NCBI GenBank assembly: GCA_947454705.1
Contig: CANGKZ010000009.1
Span: 1 to 64,000 of the forward strand
Reading direction: 5' to 3'
DNA from: Verrucomicrobiota bacterium
Lineage (GTDB): Bacteria > Verrucomicrobiota > Verrucomicrobiia > Limisphaerales > UBA9464
DNA length: 64,000 nucleotides
The translations under genes were made by a program, and so were the position numbers. Shown in pieces: positions 52,366 through 60,371 of this stretch (positions are counted from its first letter, which is position 1; each line of letters opens with the position of its first letter). The notes under the pieces are model-generated. The model ran no database searches. It had not been told where the DNA came from and saw only the letters and a list, made by a program, of their open reading frames with translations.

Positions 52366-53670
52366 ATGAAACGCATTTTCCTTCCCCTTTTGTGGCTGGC
52401 GCATTCCGTGGGAGTGCTTGCCGGGACCGGTGAGAATTGGCCCCAGTGGCGTGGGCCGGCTTACAATGGATCGGCCAAGGCCAGCGGACTTCCGGCAGAT
52501 TTGAGCGTGTCGAACGCCGTCTGGACCACCCCGCTGCCCGGCAAGAGCGGGGCGACACCGATCGTCTGGAACAACACGGTGTTTGTTTCCAGCCCGGACG
52601 CTCAGCGCCAACTGAACCTGCTCGCGATCGATCGCGCCTCAGGCAAGGTGCGCTGGAGCTCGACGGTGGCGGTGGGCGACAAGGATGTGGGTCGCAACAA
52701 CATGGCCTCGCCGTCGCCGGTGACCGACGGAAAGCGCGTGATCGCGCTCTACGGCACGGGCGATCTGGTGGCTTTTGATTTCACCGGTAAAACCCTTTGG
52801 AGCCGCAACCTGGGCAAGGACTACGGCAAGTTCGCCATCATGTGGCTCTACGGCAGCAGTCCCACGCTGTTCGAAGGAAAGTTGTACGTGCAGGTGCTCC
52901 AGCGGCCTGAGGTGCCCTCGGATTATCCACTCATTGATGGCAATCCGACCCGCGAGTCGTACCTGCTGCAGCTCGATCCCGAGACCGGCAAAACGCTCTG
53001 GAAACACAAGCGCTACACCGACTCCACCAAGGAATCGAACGAAGCCTACACCACGCCGATTCCCTATCATGGCGCCAACGGCACCGAACTGCTGGTGGTC
53101 GGCGGCGATCACGTCAGTGGACATCGCCTGCAGGACGGATCGGAGATCTGGCGCGCGCGGTTGTACGAGAAGCGTGACGATTGGTACCGCATCGTCACCT
53201 CGCCGGTGACGTTCGAGGGGTTGATCTATGCCAGCGGACCGAAGGGACAGCCTGTCGTGGCCTTCAAGGACGGCGCGCGTGGCGAGGTGGGCGATTCCCA
53301 AGTGGCGTGGCGGTTTCAGGAGAATCCGACCGATTGGAGCACGCCGCTGGTGCTCGACGGAAAACTGTTCGTGCTCGATGGCGGAAAACGCGTGCTGTCC
53401 CGGGTGAATCCGAAGACCGGCGCGGTGGTGTGGAGCGGAAAGCTTCCCGGCACCGGTCCGATCTGGGGTTCCCCGACCGGGGCGGACGGAAAGATCTACC
53501 TCGCGTCCGAGGACGGCACCGTGTCGGTCGCGTCGGCGGGCGATGAATTCAAGCTGCTCTTCTCAACCCGCATCACCGACGAATCGCCGTTCCGCGGCAG
53601 CATCGCGGTGGCCCACGGGCAGGTCTTTCTGCGCTCGGCGAAGCAGCTGTATTGCTTCGGCAGCCGCTGA
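52366..53670 (+). CDS. Exported PQQ-like beta-propeller protein
   Basis: 434 residues from the ATG at 52366, opening a signal peptide (MKRIFLPLLWLAHSVGVLAG). WPQWRGPAYNG is the hallmark opening of verrucomicrobial/planctomycetal BamB-like propellers. Blade motifs recur as LLAIDRASGKVRWSST, LQLDPETGKTLWKHKRYTD and NPKTGAVVWSGKLPG. The residues needed for PQQ-dependent alcohol dehydrogenase activity are not evident, so a structural or binding role is as likely. Probably secreted; a separate transcript from the amidase (45-nt gap) is uncertain. Confidence 0.82.
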   Translation: MKRIFLPLLWLAHSVGVLAGTGENWPQWRGPAYNGSAKASGLPADLSVSNAVWTTPLPGKSGATPIVWNNTVFVSSPDAQRQLNLLAIDRASGKVRWSSTVAVGDKDVGRNNMASPSPVTDGKRVIALYGTGDLVAFDFTGKTLWSRNLGKDYGKFAIMWLYGSSPTLFEGKLYVQVLQRPEVPSDYPLIDGNPTRESYLLQLDPETGKTLWKHKRYTDSTKESNEAYTTPIPYHGANGTELLVVGGDHVSGHRLQDGSEIWRARLYEKRDDWYRIVTSPVTFEGLIYASGPKGQPVVAFKDGARGEVGDSQVAWRFQENPTDWSTPLVLDGKLFVLDGGKRVLSRVNPKTGAVVWSGKLPGTGPIWGSPTGADGKIYLASEDGTVSVASAGDEFKLLFSTRITDESPFRGSIAVAHGQVFLRSAKQLYCFGSR

Positions 53671-53715
53671 AGCATTGGAAGGCGCCCCATTTCCACCTTC
53701 GCTCTCCAGCGTTTG

Positions 53716-54765
53716 ATGCGACTCCGACTCAGGCCTCGCGATGCGACGTCGCGCGTCCTCGTGCGGGCGCTCACGTGGTGTTGCATGCTCGCGGTCGGAC
53801 TGGGGTTGTTCCAGTCGGCGCAGCTTCCCGCATCGGCAGCAGGCGAGCCTGGAAATCGCGTTGTGCTCAACGGGCGTCCGTACGTGGCATTGGCGGAATG
53901 GGCTGCGGCGAATCGGTTGTCGGCCCGGTGGAATCCGAAGACGGGCGACATGCGGATGACCAACCGCTGGACGCGTCTCTACTTCAAGGCCGACACCCAG
54001 CGGGTGGAACACGAAGGCGTGATGGTGTGGCTCTCGTATCCGGTGCTGCGAACCCAGGACCGCCTGTACGTGTCGCAGCGCGATGTGGAATCGGTTCTCA
54101 CGCCCCTGATGCAGCCGCCGCGGCTCCCCTCGGGACGCAAGATCCTGTCGGTCGCCATCAATGCCGGGCACGGCGGCAAGGACCCGGGCAACATGGCCGG
54201 GGCGCGCATGGAAAAGCAGTACACGCTGCTGCTGGCCAAGGAGGTCGAGCGGCTGCTGCGTCGTGCGGGATTGAAGGTGGTGATGGTGCGGGAACGCGAT
54301 GTGTTCGTTGCCCTGGAGGAGCGTCCATCGGTTGCCAAAACGCGCGCGGCGGATCTTTACATCAGCCTTCACTACAACGCGACGCCGGGCGGCGACGAAG
54401 CTCAGGGATTGGAAACCTACTGCCTCACGCCCGCGGGCAGCAGTTCCACCAACGATCGCGGAGGCCACGGTGGCGGGTATCTCCCGGGCAATCGGTTCGA
54501 CCGCGAGAATCTTCGACTCGCCTACGAGGTGCATCGCGCCATCGCGAGTCAGATTGAGTTTGTGGATCGCGGGGTCCGGCACGCGCGATTCAAGGAGCTG
54601 ACCCTCGCCGCCATGCCGGCGATCCTGGTGGAAGGCGGGTTCATGAACAGCCGCGAGGACGGGCGCAAAATCTACTCCGAAGTGGGACGGCAGAAATATG
54701 CCGCCGCGCTTGTCGATGGGATCCTCGCGTACAAGCGCCTGGTGGAACGCGGCCAGCCGGAGTGA
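53716..54765 (+). CDS. N-acetylmuramoyl-L-alanine amidase (Amidase_3)
   Basis: 349 residues from the ATG at 53716. A hydrophobic leader follows a basic start (LVRALTWCCMLAVGLGLFQS). The part before residue ~130 (VVLNGRPYVALAEWAAANRL) resembles copper-amine-oxidase-like N-terminal/AMIN-like modules. The amidase domain has the zinc ligands His in INAGHGGKDPG, Glu in RMEKQYTL and His in SLHYNAT, plus the catalytic Glu in LVEGGFMNS. It cuts the bond between MurNAc and the stem peptide, probably for cell separation or wall recycling. It follows the propeller gene on the same strand. Confidence 0.9.
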   Translation: MRLRLRPRDATSRVLVRALTWCCMLAVGLGLFQSAQLPASAAGEPGNRVVLNGRPYVALAEWAAANRLSARWNPKTGDMRMTNRWTRLYFKADTQRVEHEGVMVWLSYPVLRTQDRLYVSQRDVESVLTPLMQPPRLPSGRKILSVAINAGHGGKDPGNMAGARMEKQYTLLLAKEVERLLRRAGLKVVMVRERDVFVALEERPSVAKTRAADLYISLHYNATPGGDEAQGLETYCLTPAGSSSTNDRGGHGGGYLPGNRFDRENLRLAYEVHRAIASQIEFVDRGVRHARFKELTLAAMPAILVEGGFMNSREDGRKIYSEVGRQKYAAALVDGILAYKRLVERGQPE

Positions 54766-54839
54766 GTTTGTGGCGTCCGGCAAAGTGCCTGACGAAGGGT
54801 AATGCCGTGGCTCCTCACCGCGGATGAGATGCCGCCAGG

Positions 54840-54943
54840 TCTTGGACTGCGGTAGTCCTCTACCGCTTTCACGCCGCGTGACGATTAAAGATCGAGGGGC
54901 GTGACGACCCGCTCCAAAGCGCCGGAGGACTGGCGCACTCCAC
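54840..54943. repeat. Two inverted R3 hairpin repeats in the spacer before the adenosyltransferase gene
   Basis: The left copy 54840-54871 (TTGGACTGCGGTAGTCC core) and the right copy 54911-54943 (in the opposite orientation, GGACTGGCGCACTCC) are related to the core at 26353-26382. Each contains its own short stem. They bracket about 40 nt. This accounts for most of the 278-nt spacer between the amidase and the adenosyltransferase genes. Confidence 0.65.
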
Positions 54944-55043
54944 GACGCTGCCCCGCGCGATTCTGTGATCCTCGGCAGGTTCCCGTTTTCCTTCTTCGGA
55001 ACCCGCTTGCGTGTTCTGGAAAGCACCCCACTTTCACCGCTTC

Positions 55044-55580
55044 ATGAGCATTGCCACGCGCACCGGGGACTCCGGAACTACCGGATTGATGTACAACCGC
55101 CGGGTTTCGAAATGTCATCCGCGTGTGGAGGCCTATGGCTCGGTGGATGAACTCAACGCCGCCATCGGCGTGGCGCGGGCGCAGGCGACGGAGCCGTTTC
55201 TCCAGGAGAATCTTCTTTCGATCCAGAAGGACCTCGTGGTGCTCATGGGCGAGCTCGCGACCGGCGTTGATGACCTCGAGCGCTACGTGAAGGACGGATT
55301 CCATCGCGTGACTCCGGCGCTCACTTCGCGGCTCGATGCCCTGGTGGCGGAGATCGAGGCGCAGAAGGTTTCCTTCAAGGGCTGGGCGACTCCGGGCGGC
55401 ACTGTGGTGTCAGCCGCTCTCGACGTCGCCCGCACAACCGGGCGCCGCGCGGAGCGTCGCGTGGTCGCGTTGCAAGAAGCCGGTCAGCTGGACAATTCGG
55501 AGATCATCATCTTCCTCAACCGGCTGAGCGACCTGCTGTGGTTGATGGCGCGTTGGGTCGAAACTCGCGCAGGGATTTAA
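55044..55580 (+). CDS. ATP:cob(I)alamin adenosyltransferase (PduO type)
   Basis: 178 residues from the ATG at 55044. Forms adenosylcobalamin from cob(I)alamin and ATP in the cytoplasm. The N-terminal ATP-binding segment (SIATRTGDSGTTGLMYNRRV) and the conserved YGSVDELNAAIG are clear; the conserved Arg pair of the active site appears in DVARTTGRRAERRVVAL, and LNRLSDLLWLMARW is the standard end. A trimeric enzyme of normal length. No B12-dependent enzyme or other cobalamin gene lies in the window. Confidence 0.95.
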   Translation: MSIATRTGDSGTTGLMYNRRVSKCHPRVEAYGSVDELNAAIGVARAQATEPFLQENLLSIQKDLVVLMGELATGVDDLERYVKDGFHRVTPALTSRLDALVAEIEAQKVSFKGWATPGGTVVSAALDVARTTGRRAERRVVALQEAGQLDNSEIIIFLNRLSDLLWLMARWVETRAGI

Positions 55581-55644
55581 GAAGCCGCGGCTTCGCCCAT
55601 TTGCAGTGGATCGTCGATTTCAACGAAGGGGTTGGGAGGCGGCG

Positions 55645-55885
55645 GTTGAAGGGTTGAAAAGTTGAAGTGTTGAAGGGGAATCCGACGCTGAAGCCAAGGG
55701 TTCTTCTTCGTTTTGGGTCCCGTCTTTCGGAGGTTCTGGAATGCGTGGTGAAGAGGACGACGCGTCTGAATTTCGCACCGTTCGGGGAGCTAGTTGAACA
55801 CCGGAGCCGCGTCCATGCAGTACTCCGAACGTGGAAGCGGTTTACGTTCCCCCTCTTCAACCCTTCATCTTTTCAACCCTTCAAC
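55645..55885. mobile_element. 241-bp MITE-like element with imperfect ~37-bp terminal inverted repeats (R1-R2-R1)
   Basis: Left end 55645-55680 and right end 55847-55885 are R1 repeats in opposite orientation and match as inverted repeats with few mismatches. Between them lies an R2 repeat (55710-55834). The element fills the convergent spacer between the adenosyltransferase gene and zur and contains no coding frame. The stop codon of zur (55881-55883) lies inside the right end. Confidence 0.8.
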
Positions 55886-56363
55886 TTCGCCCGCGCTCCT
55901 GACATTTCGGACAGATTCCGAAGAATTCCAGCTTGTGCGAGATGTGCTTGAAGCCGTGCCGACGCGCGAGTGCGGTTTCGAGTTCGGCCGGGAAGCAGTC
56001 CTCGATTTCCACCACCGTCGAGCACTGGGTGCAGACCAGATGATGATGGTGCCCGTCGTCGCCCTCGATCAGAAGTTCGAACCGCGCGGTTCCATCGCCG
56101 AAGTCAAACCGGCGCACCATGCCCATTTCCTCGAGGGTGTTCAGATTTCGATACACCGTGGCGAGGTCGCACTCGAAGCCGGAGAGCGCGGCGTGGATCT
56201 CGCGGTTGGTGAGCGGGTGCTGATGCCGGCGCAGCACATTGAGGATGGCTTGTCTCGGCGCGGTGATCTTGCGGGCGTTGCGACGCAGCTGATCGGTGAG
56301 TTCGTTCAACGCCGGCTGAATGAGCCGGTGCCGATGCGCGTGCTGGGGGCAGGGGTCCTTCAC
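55881..56363 (-). CDS. zur: Fur-family repressor, probably Zur
   Basis: 160 residues from a GTG at 56363, whose codon overlaps the znuB stop (GTGA). Winged-helix part: KITAPRQAILNVLRRHQHPL, ECDLATVYRNLNTLEEMGMV. Dimerisation and metal part: HHHHLVCTQCSTVVEIED, later CPKCQ, so the structural Cys4 zinc site (CxxC and CxxC) is complete. Fur, Zur and PerR cannot be told apart by sequence alone, but coupling with znuACB makes Zur likely. The last codons and TGA lie in a MITE-like repeat, so the C-terminus may have been altered by insertion. Confidence 0.88.
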   Translation of the reverse strand: MKDPCPQHAHRHRLIQPALNELTDQLRRNARKITAPRQAILNVLRRHQHPLTNREIHAALSGFECDLATVYRNLNTLEEMGMVRRFDFGDGTARFELLIEGDDGHHHHLVCTQCSTVVEIEDCFPAELETALARRHGFKHISHKLEFFGICPKCQERGRS

Positions 56364-57184
56364 GGCGCCGGGGACTGACGGCGTCCAAGCCGCAACAAGC
56401 TGCGACTCGCGAGCGTCAGCAAGAACATCCCCACACAGACCAGCACGATCGAGGGTCCGCAGGGCAGGTTGAGAAGGAAACTCGCCGCCACGCCGCCAAA
56501 ACCTCCGAGCGCTCCAATCGCGATCGAACCGAGGATTTGCTGCCGCAGGTTGTTGGCGAGGTTGCGGGCCGTGGCGGGCGGGATCACCAGCAAGGAGGTG
56601 ACGAGAATGATCCCGAGCAAGCGAATGCTCAGCGACACCACCACGGTGAGCAAAATGACAAACGCGTAGTTCAGCGCGCGCACGGAAATGCCCGAAACAT
56701 GGGCCAAATCCTCATGCGCCGTGATCAGGGCCAGGGAATTCAGGTTCCACAACACCCATCCGCCGGCGATTGCCACCACCACCGCCGCGAGCCCGACATC
56801 CACGGGGCCCACGCTCAGGATGTCGCCAAACAGATACCGATCCAGTTCCCCGCGATACCCCTTCAACAGGCTCATCACCACGATGCCAAACGCGACCGAT
56901 CCGCTCAGCAAGAGCGCCATGATGGTGTCGTTCAGCAGATCGGTCTTTTCGCGCAGCCAAAGCATCAGCATTGCCACGCCGAGACTGACCAAAGTCATGG
57001 GAATGGTGGGATCTTGGAATCCCATCCAGAACCCGACCGCAATGCCGGCGAGGGCGGCGTGCGACACCGTGTCGCTGAAGAACGACATGCGTCGTGCGGT
57101 GACGAACACGCCGATGAACCCGCAGAGCGGTCCCAACATGAGCGCCACCAGGAGCGCACGCTGCATGTACGCCTCAGTGAACAT
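56360..57184 (-). CDS. znuB: Zinc ABC transporter permease
   Basis: 274 residues of ABC-3 permease type, seven to eight membrane segments (ALLVALMLGPLCGFIGVFVT, TDTVSHAALAGIAVGF-like region SDTVSHAALAGIAVGFWMG, ISIRLLGIILVTSLLVIPPA-like end). SFFSDTVSHAALAG is the conserved loop. Overlaps znuC by 11 nt at its start and zur by 4 nt at its end. Confidence 0.93.
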   Translation of the reverse strand: MFTEAYMQRALLVALMLGPLCGFIGVFVTARRMSFFSDTVSHAALAGIAVGFWMGFQDPTIPMTLVSLGVAMLMLWLREKTDLLNDTIMALLLSGSVAFGIVVMSLLKGYRGELDRYLFGDILSVGPVDVGLAAVVVAIAGGWVLWNLNSLALITAHEDLAHVSGISVRALNYAFVILLTVVVSLSIRLLGIILVTSLLVIPPATARNLANNLRQQILGSIAIGALGGFGGVAASFLLNLPCGPSIVLVCVGMFLLTLASRSLLRLGRRQSPAP

Positions 57185-57962
57185 GGTGGTGTCCGGGAGG
57201 ATGATCGTGGTGGTAGGGCGTCACATGGATTCCGTACGCCTGACGGAGCGAGTCGGCATTCATCACTTCCTCCGGCGTGCCTTCGCAGCAGACCACCCCG
57301 TTGAGCGCGTACACGCGGGTGGCGTGTCGGTACACCATCGAGAGATCGTGCGACACCAGCACCACGGTGAGTTTGAGGCGCTGGTGAATGCCGGTGATGA
57401 GTTCGTAGAACGAGCGTTCTCCCGGATTATCCACGCCGGCTGTCGGCTCATCGAGCAACAGCAGCTCGGGCTTGGTGAGCAGGGAAAAGGCGATCAGCAC
57501 CCGCTGGAGCTGTCCGCCGCTGAGTCCCGCAATCGGGCGATCGAACAACGATTCCACGCCCACATCGGCCAGCGCGCCGCGCAATTGTTCGTCGGTCTTG
57601 CGATGTCCCTGCCACATCCAACCCTTTGCCGCCTGCAATCGAAGCGACAGAAATTCGCGGACGCTGAGAATGAAATTCCGATCGAGTTGGAGGCGTTGCG
57701 GCACGTACGCCACGCGACTGAGGACCTTGCGTCCCACCGGTTCACCGAGAAGCCGGATCTCGCCCTCATCGGGAGTTTCAAGGCCGAGCAGGCAGCGGAG
57801 CAGGGTGGTCTTGCCGGATCCGTTGGGACCGATGATCGCCACAATCGCTCCGCGCGGAACGTGAAGATCCACTCCGCGCAGCACCTGCGTGTCGCCCAGC
57901 CGGAGGCGCAATCCGCGGACCTCAACGGCCAGCCCCGCCCGGTGGAATTTGATCTCGGCCAT
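57174..57962 (-). CDS. znuC: Zinc ABC transporter ATPase
   Basis: 262 residues from the ATG at 57962 (the frame is open further upstream without homology). Walker A GPNGSGKTT, signature GLSGGQLQRV, Walker B LLLLDEPTAGVD and the switch His in SHDLSMV are all there. The C-terminus is His-rich (HHDHPPGHHHVH), which may buffer zinc. Start is 5 nt after the znuA stop, and the end overlaps znuB. Confidence 0.95.
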   Translation of the reverse strand: MAEIKFHRAGLAVEVRGLRLRLGDTQVLRGVDLHVPRGAIVAIIGPNGSGKTTLLRCLLGLETPDEGEIRLLGEPVGRKVLSRVAYVPQRLQLDRNFILSVREFLSLRLQAAKGWMWQGHRKTDEQLRGALADVGVESLFDRPIAGLSGGQLQRVLIAFSLLTKPELLLLDEPTAGVDNPGERSFYELITGIHQRLKLTVVLVSHDLSMVYRHATRVYALNGVVCCEGTPEEVMNADSLRQAYGIHVTPYHHDHPPGHHHVH

Positions 57963-57967
57963 CGCGG

Positions 57968-59002
57968 TCAGCGCAGCAATTTGCGCAGGGTTTCGAGATT
58001 GCGGCGCTGTCCGTCCTCGTAGGCGGTGGCGCTGAGCGCGCCGGTTTCCAGCACTTCCAATTCGGCGACCGGGATCGACAAATCCGAGGCCAGTTGCCGC
58101 GCCAGACGGGGATTGAATTGGGTCTCGGTGAAGATCACGCGGACTTTTTGCTCCCGAATTACGCGCATCAACGACGCCAGATGCCGCGGCGAAGGGCCGG
58201 TTCCGGGAACTTCCTCCACCACGCCGACCAGGTTGAGCGCGTAGCGACGGCAGAAATACGGGAAGGCATCGTGAAACGTGACCAACGGGCGTCCGCGCCA
58301 GGATTCGGTTGCCTGCTGAAAGTCCCGGTCCAACTGGATCAATCGCGCGAGATAGGCCGCCGCGTTGGTTTGATACGCCGGGGCATTCGCGGGATCGGCG
58401 GTGACCAGCGCCTGGAGAATGTTGGTGACTGCATGACGCGCAAACACGGGGTCGAGCCACAGGTGCGGATTCGCGCCTCCGTCGTGGTCGTGGTCATGGC
58501 CGTGATCATGATCGTGTTCTCGTTTCTTCTCATTCAACCCGGGGAGTTCGGGCAATTCATGAATGAGGCTGGAATCCGGCCATCCGCGGGTGACCGCCAC
58601 TCTGGGAATCGCGCTGCGGGTGGCGCTGGCCTTGAGGGTGCGTTCGAGCCAGAGCTCGAGGCCGAGCCCGTTCATAAGGATCAGGTCGGCCGATTCCAGG
58701 CGCTTCAGATCGCGCGGACGGAACTGGAAATCGTGCGGCCCGATGTCGGAGGGAAGGAGATTCTCCACCGAGGCGTTGGTGCCCGCGATGGCGGCCGTCC
58801 AGGAATAGATCGGCGCAATGGTGGTCAACACCTTCAGCGGCCCGGTCCCTCGACGAGGCGAGGGCGCAGTTTCCGCTCCTTGGACGGCCCAGGGATTCCA
58901 TCCGCCCAAGACCCCGAGCGCCAACGTCAACACGAGCGCGATCCATCCGGAACGCGCTCGCAGCCGTGAAGGGGGTTGAACTTGGATGCAAATCAATTGC
59001 AT
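57968..59002 (-). CDS. znuA: Zinc-binding periplasmic protein
   Basis: 344 residues from the ATG at 59002. A hydrophobic segment (WIALVLTLALGVLGG, about 20-34) serves as signal peptide. Metal ligands of the cluster A-I binding proteins: His90 in IGPHDFQFRP, His180 in NPHLWLDP, His in VTFHDAFPYF and the acid in FTETQFNP. A His/Asp-rich loop lies at ~163-174 (HDHDHGHDHDHD), typical of zinc-specific members. First gene of znuACB-zur. A palindrome overlapping the start codon (58986-59002) could be an operator. Confidence 0.94.
   Translation of the reverse strand: MQLICIQVQPPSRLRARSGWIALVLTLALGVLGGWNPWAVQGAETAPSPRRGTGPLKVLTTIAPIYSWTAAIAGTNASVENLLPSDIGPHDFQFRPRDLKRLESADLILMNGLGLELWLERTLKASATRSAIPRVAVTRGWPDSSLIHELPELPGLNEKKREHDHDHGHDHDHDGGANPHLWLDPVFARHAVTNILQALVTADPANAPAYQTNAAAYLARLIQLDRDFQQATESWRGRPLVTFHDAFPYFCRRYALNLVGVVEEVPGTGPSPRHLASLMRVIREQKVRVIFTETQFNPRLARQLASDLSIPVAELEVLETGALSATAYEDGQRRNLETLRKLLR
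58986..59002. promoter_or_regulatory. Candidate Zur operator at the znuA start
   Basis: TGCAA-n5-TTGCA forms a short palindrome in AT-rich sequence (ATGCAAATCAATTGCAT) overlapping the first codons of znuA. Zur operators are AT-rich palindromes, and repressors can bind at the start codon. There is no consensus from this phylum to compare with, so this is only a candidate. Confidence 0.3.
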
Positions 59003-59012
59003 TAGCTTCCCA

Positions 59013-59040
59013 AGAAAAAACACCGGCCGAAGCCGGTGTG
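59013..59040 (-). terminator. Intrinsic terminator after rpsR
   Basis: On the minus strand CACCGGC (59032-59038) and GCCGGTG (59021-59027) form a stem closed by a TTCG tetraloop and followed by six T. It lies between the S18 stop codon and the znuA start, 12 nt from the znuA ATG, so znuA must have either readthrough or a promoter inside the stem region. Confidence 0.9.
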
Positions 59041-59053
59041 GTCGCCCTTGGCG

Positions 59054-59302
59054 TTACTTCATCAGCAGCATCTGGCGGGCCCGCTTGATGGCGGTGGCCA
59101 GACGGCGCTGATAGTGCGCGGGGAGCCCGGTGTACTTCCGGGGGAGGATGCGACCGTTTTCAGTCACGAACTGCTTGAGCAGGGTGACGTTCTTGTAATC
59201 GATCGCGTCAACGGTGAAGTCCACCTTGGGCTTCGGGCGCGGAGTGCGACTGCCCGTGCTGCGGCGCTTCTTCTTGTCGTCGGCTTTGGTCTTGCGAGGC
59301 AT
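59054..59302 (-). CDS. rpsR: Ribosomal protein S18 (cysteine-free form)
   Basis: 82 residues, Lys/Arg-rich tail at the N-terminus ([20 protein letters not shown]) and the S18 core ([41 protein letters not shown]). There is no cysteine in the protein, so this is the non-zinc form. Close to rpmG (5-nt gap) and upstream of the znu operon. Confidence 0.94.
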   Translation of the reverse strand: MPRKTKADDKKKRRSTGSRTPRPKPKVDFTVDAIDYKNVTLLKQFVTENGRILPRKYTGLPAHYQRRLATAIKRARQMLLMK

Positions 59303-59307
59303 GGTAC

Positions 59308-59475
59308 TTACTTGATTTCGCGGTGCAGGGTATGACGGCGGAGGGCGGGGTTAAACTTCTTTTTCTCCACCTTCTCGGTCTGCAGCTTTTTGTTGCGTGT
59401 CGTCTGATAGCGGCTGGGGGATTTTCCCTCCTTGCGCGCTTCGGTGCACTCGATGGTAACGATTTCCCGGGGCAT
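59308..59475 (-). CDS. rpmG: Ribosomal protein L33 (non-zinc form)
   Basis: 55 residues ([20 protein letters not shown], then [20 protein letters not shown] and a final [10 protein letters not shown]). Only one Cys; the CxxC ... CxxC zinc pattern of the C+ form is absent ([11 protein letters not shown] replaces it). It is too short to appear in ordinary ORF lists. It lies 5 nt upstream of rpsR and 40 nt downstream of the DksA-like gene, so the three are probably one operon. Confidence 0.93.
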   Translation of the reverse strand: MPREIVTIECTEARKEGKSPSRYQTTRNKKLQTEKVEKKKFNPALRRHTLHREIK

Positions 59476-59515
59476 ATACTTAAAATCAGGTTCTGGGTGG
59501 TGACTCGCTTAGGCC

Positions 59516-60130
59516 TTAGTCCTTGTCCTTCGAGGCGGGCTTTTCGTCCGGCTCGTCGTCGCTGTCGTCGCCATCCGGACCGCCGGCGGCATCGACTGTT
59601 CCCAGCTGACCGAGGCGGCGCTGTTTGAGGGCACCTTCGCGTTCGAGCTGGGCCTGGGCTTCCACGGTGAAGCGGGCCCAGGGGATGGCTTCAAGGCGCG
59701 CCTTGGGAATCGGCTTGCTGGTGAGCTCGCAGACGCCGTAGGTGCCTTTTTCAATTCGCTTCAGGGCTTCCTCGATCTCATAGATCGCGTCCTGGTCGGA
59801 CGAAAGGAGGCTCAGCGCGAAATCGCGGTCAAAATTATCCGTGCCAGAGTCTCCCATGTGGAGACTGTAGCTTTCCATCTCGGCTTGCGATTCCTTGGCC
59901 AGTCCGGACATCTGGTCACGGAGACGGGCATGCAGGTCGAGGAGGTTCTGGTAGAACTTCTGCCACTCGCCCTTGATTTTGCTCACAGGGGTCCAACCCG
60001 GCGCACCGGCTTTGGCGTCCTTCGCCATCGGTCGACCCAAGATCGACGCGGCACTAGCTGATCCGACGGTTTTACCGCGCACGGGTACCTTTGGTGCCGG
60101 CTTTTTAGCCGAATTCTTGTTTAGACTCAC
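59516..60130 (-). CDS. DksA/TraR-family protein with a degenerate zinc finger
   Basis: 204 residues from a GTG at 60130; ATG codons at residue 35 and later could also start the protein. The first ~50 residues are basic and low complexity, followed by a coiled coil (about 55-125) with an acidic tip, TDNFDRDFAL. The C-terminal globule has GTYGVCELTSKPIPKARLEA, that is only one of the four zinc-ligand cysteines (Cys134) of DksA. The tail is Asp/Glu-rich. DksA binds RNA polymerase through its secondary channel and works with ppGpp. Loss of zinc ligands resembles DksA2-type proteins that function under zinc limitation. Confidence 0.85.
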   Translation of the reverse strand: MSLNKNSAKKPAPKVPVRGKTVGSASAASILGRPMAKDAKAGAPGWTPVSKIKGEWQKFYQNLLDLHARLRDQMSGLAKESQAEMESYSLHMGDSGTDNFDRDFALSLLSSDQDAIYEIEEALKRIEKGTYGVCELTSKPIPKARLEAIPWARFTVEAQAQLEREGALKQRRLGQLGTVDAAGGPDGDDSDDEPDEKPASKDKD

Positions 60131-60371
60131 GGGATGAAGCGTGATTCGAGTGTTGAACCTTCATCTGTCCACTCCATCGACTTCGATGGCGGGCAGGAAC
60201 GAAGGCCGCGCAAAGTAGCAAACGAACTTTCCAAAGCCACAAAAATCTTCGAAAACACGCGAGAAGATTTCTGAAGGGCCTCCGGATTCGAGGCCGGACT
60301 GATCCCAGACAGATCCATTTCGCGGTAGAATTGGCATTCCTCCGGGAAGTCCTTATCCTGCGCCCGCAACG

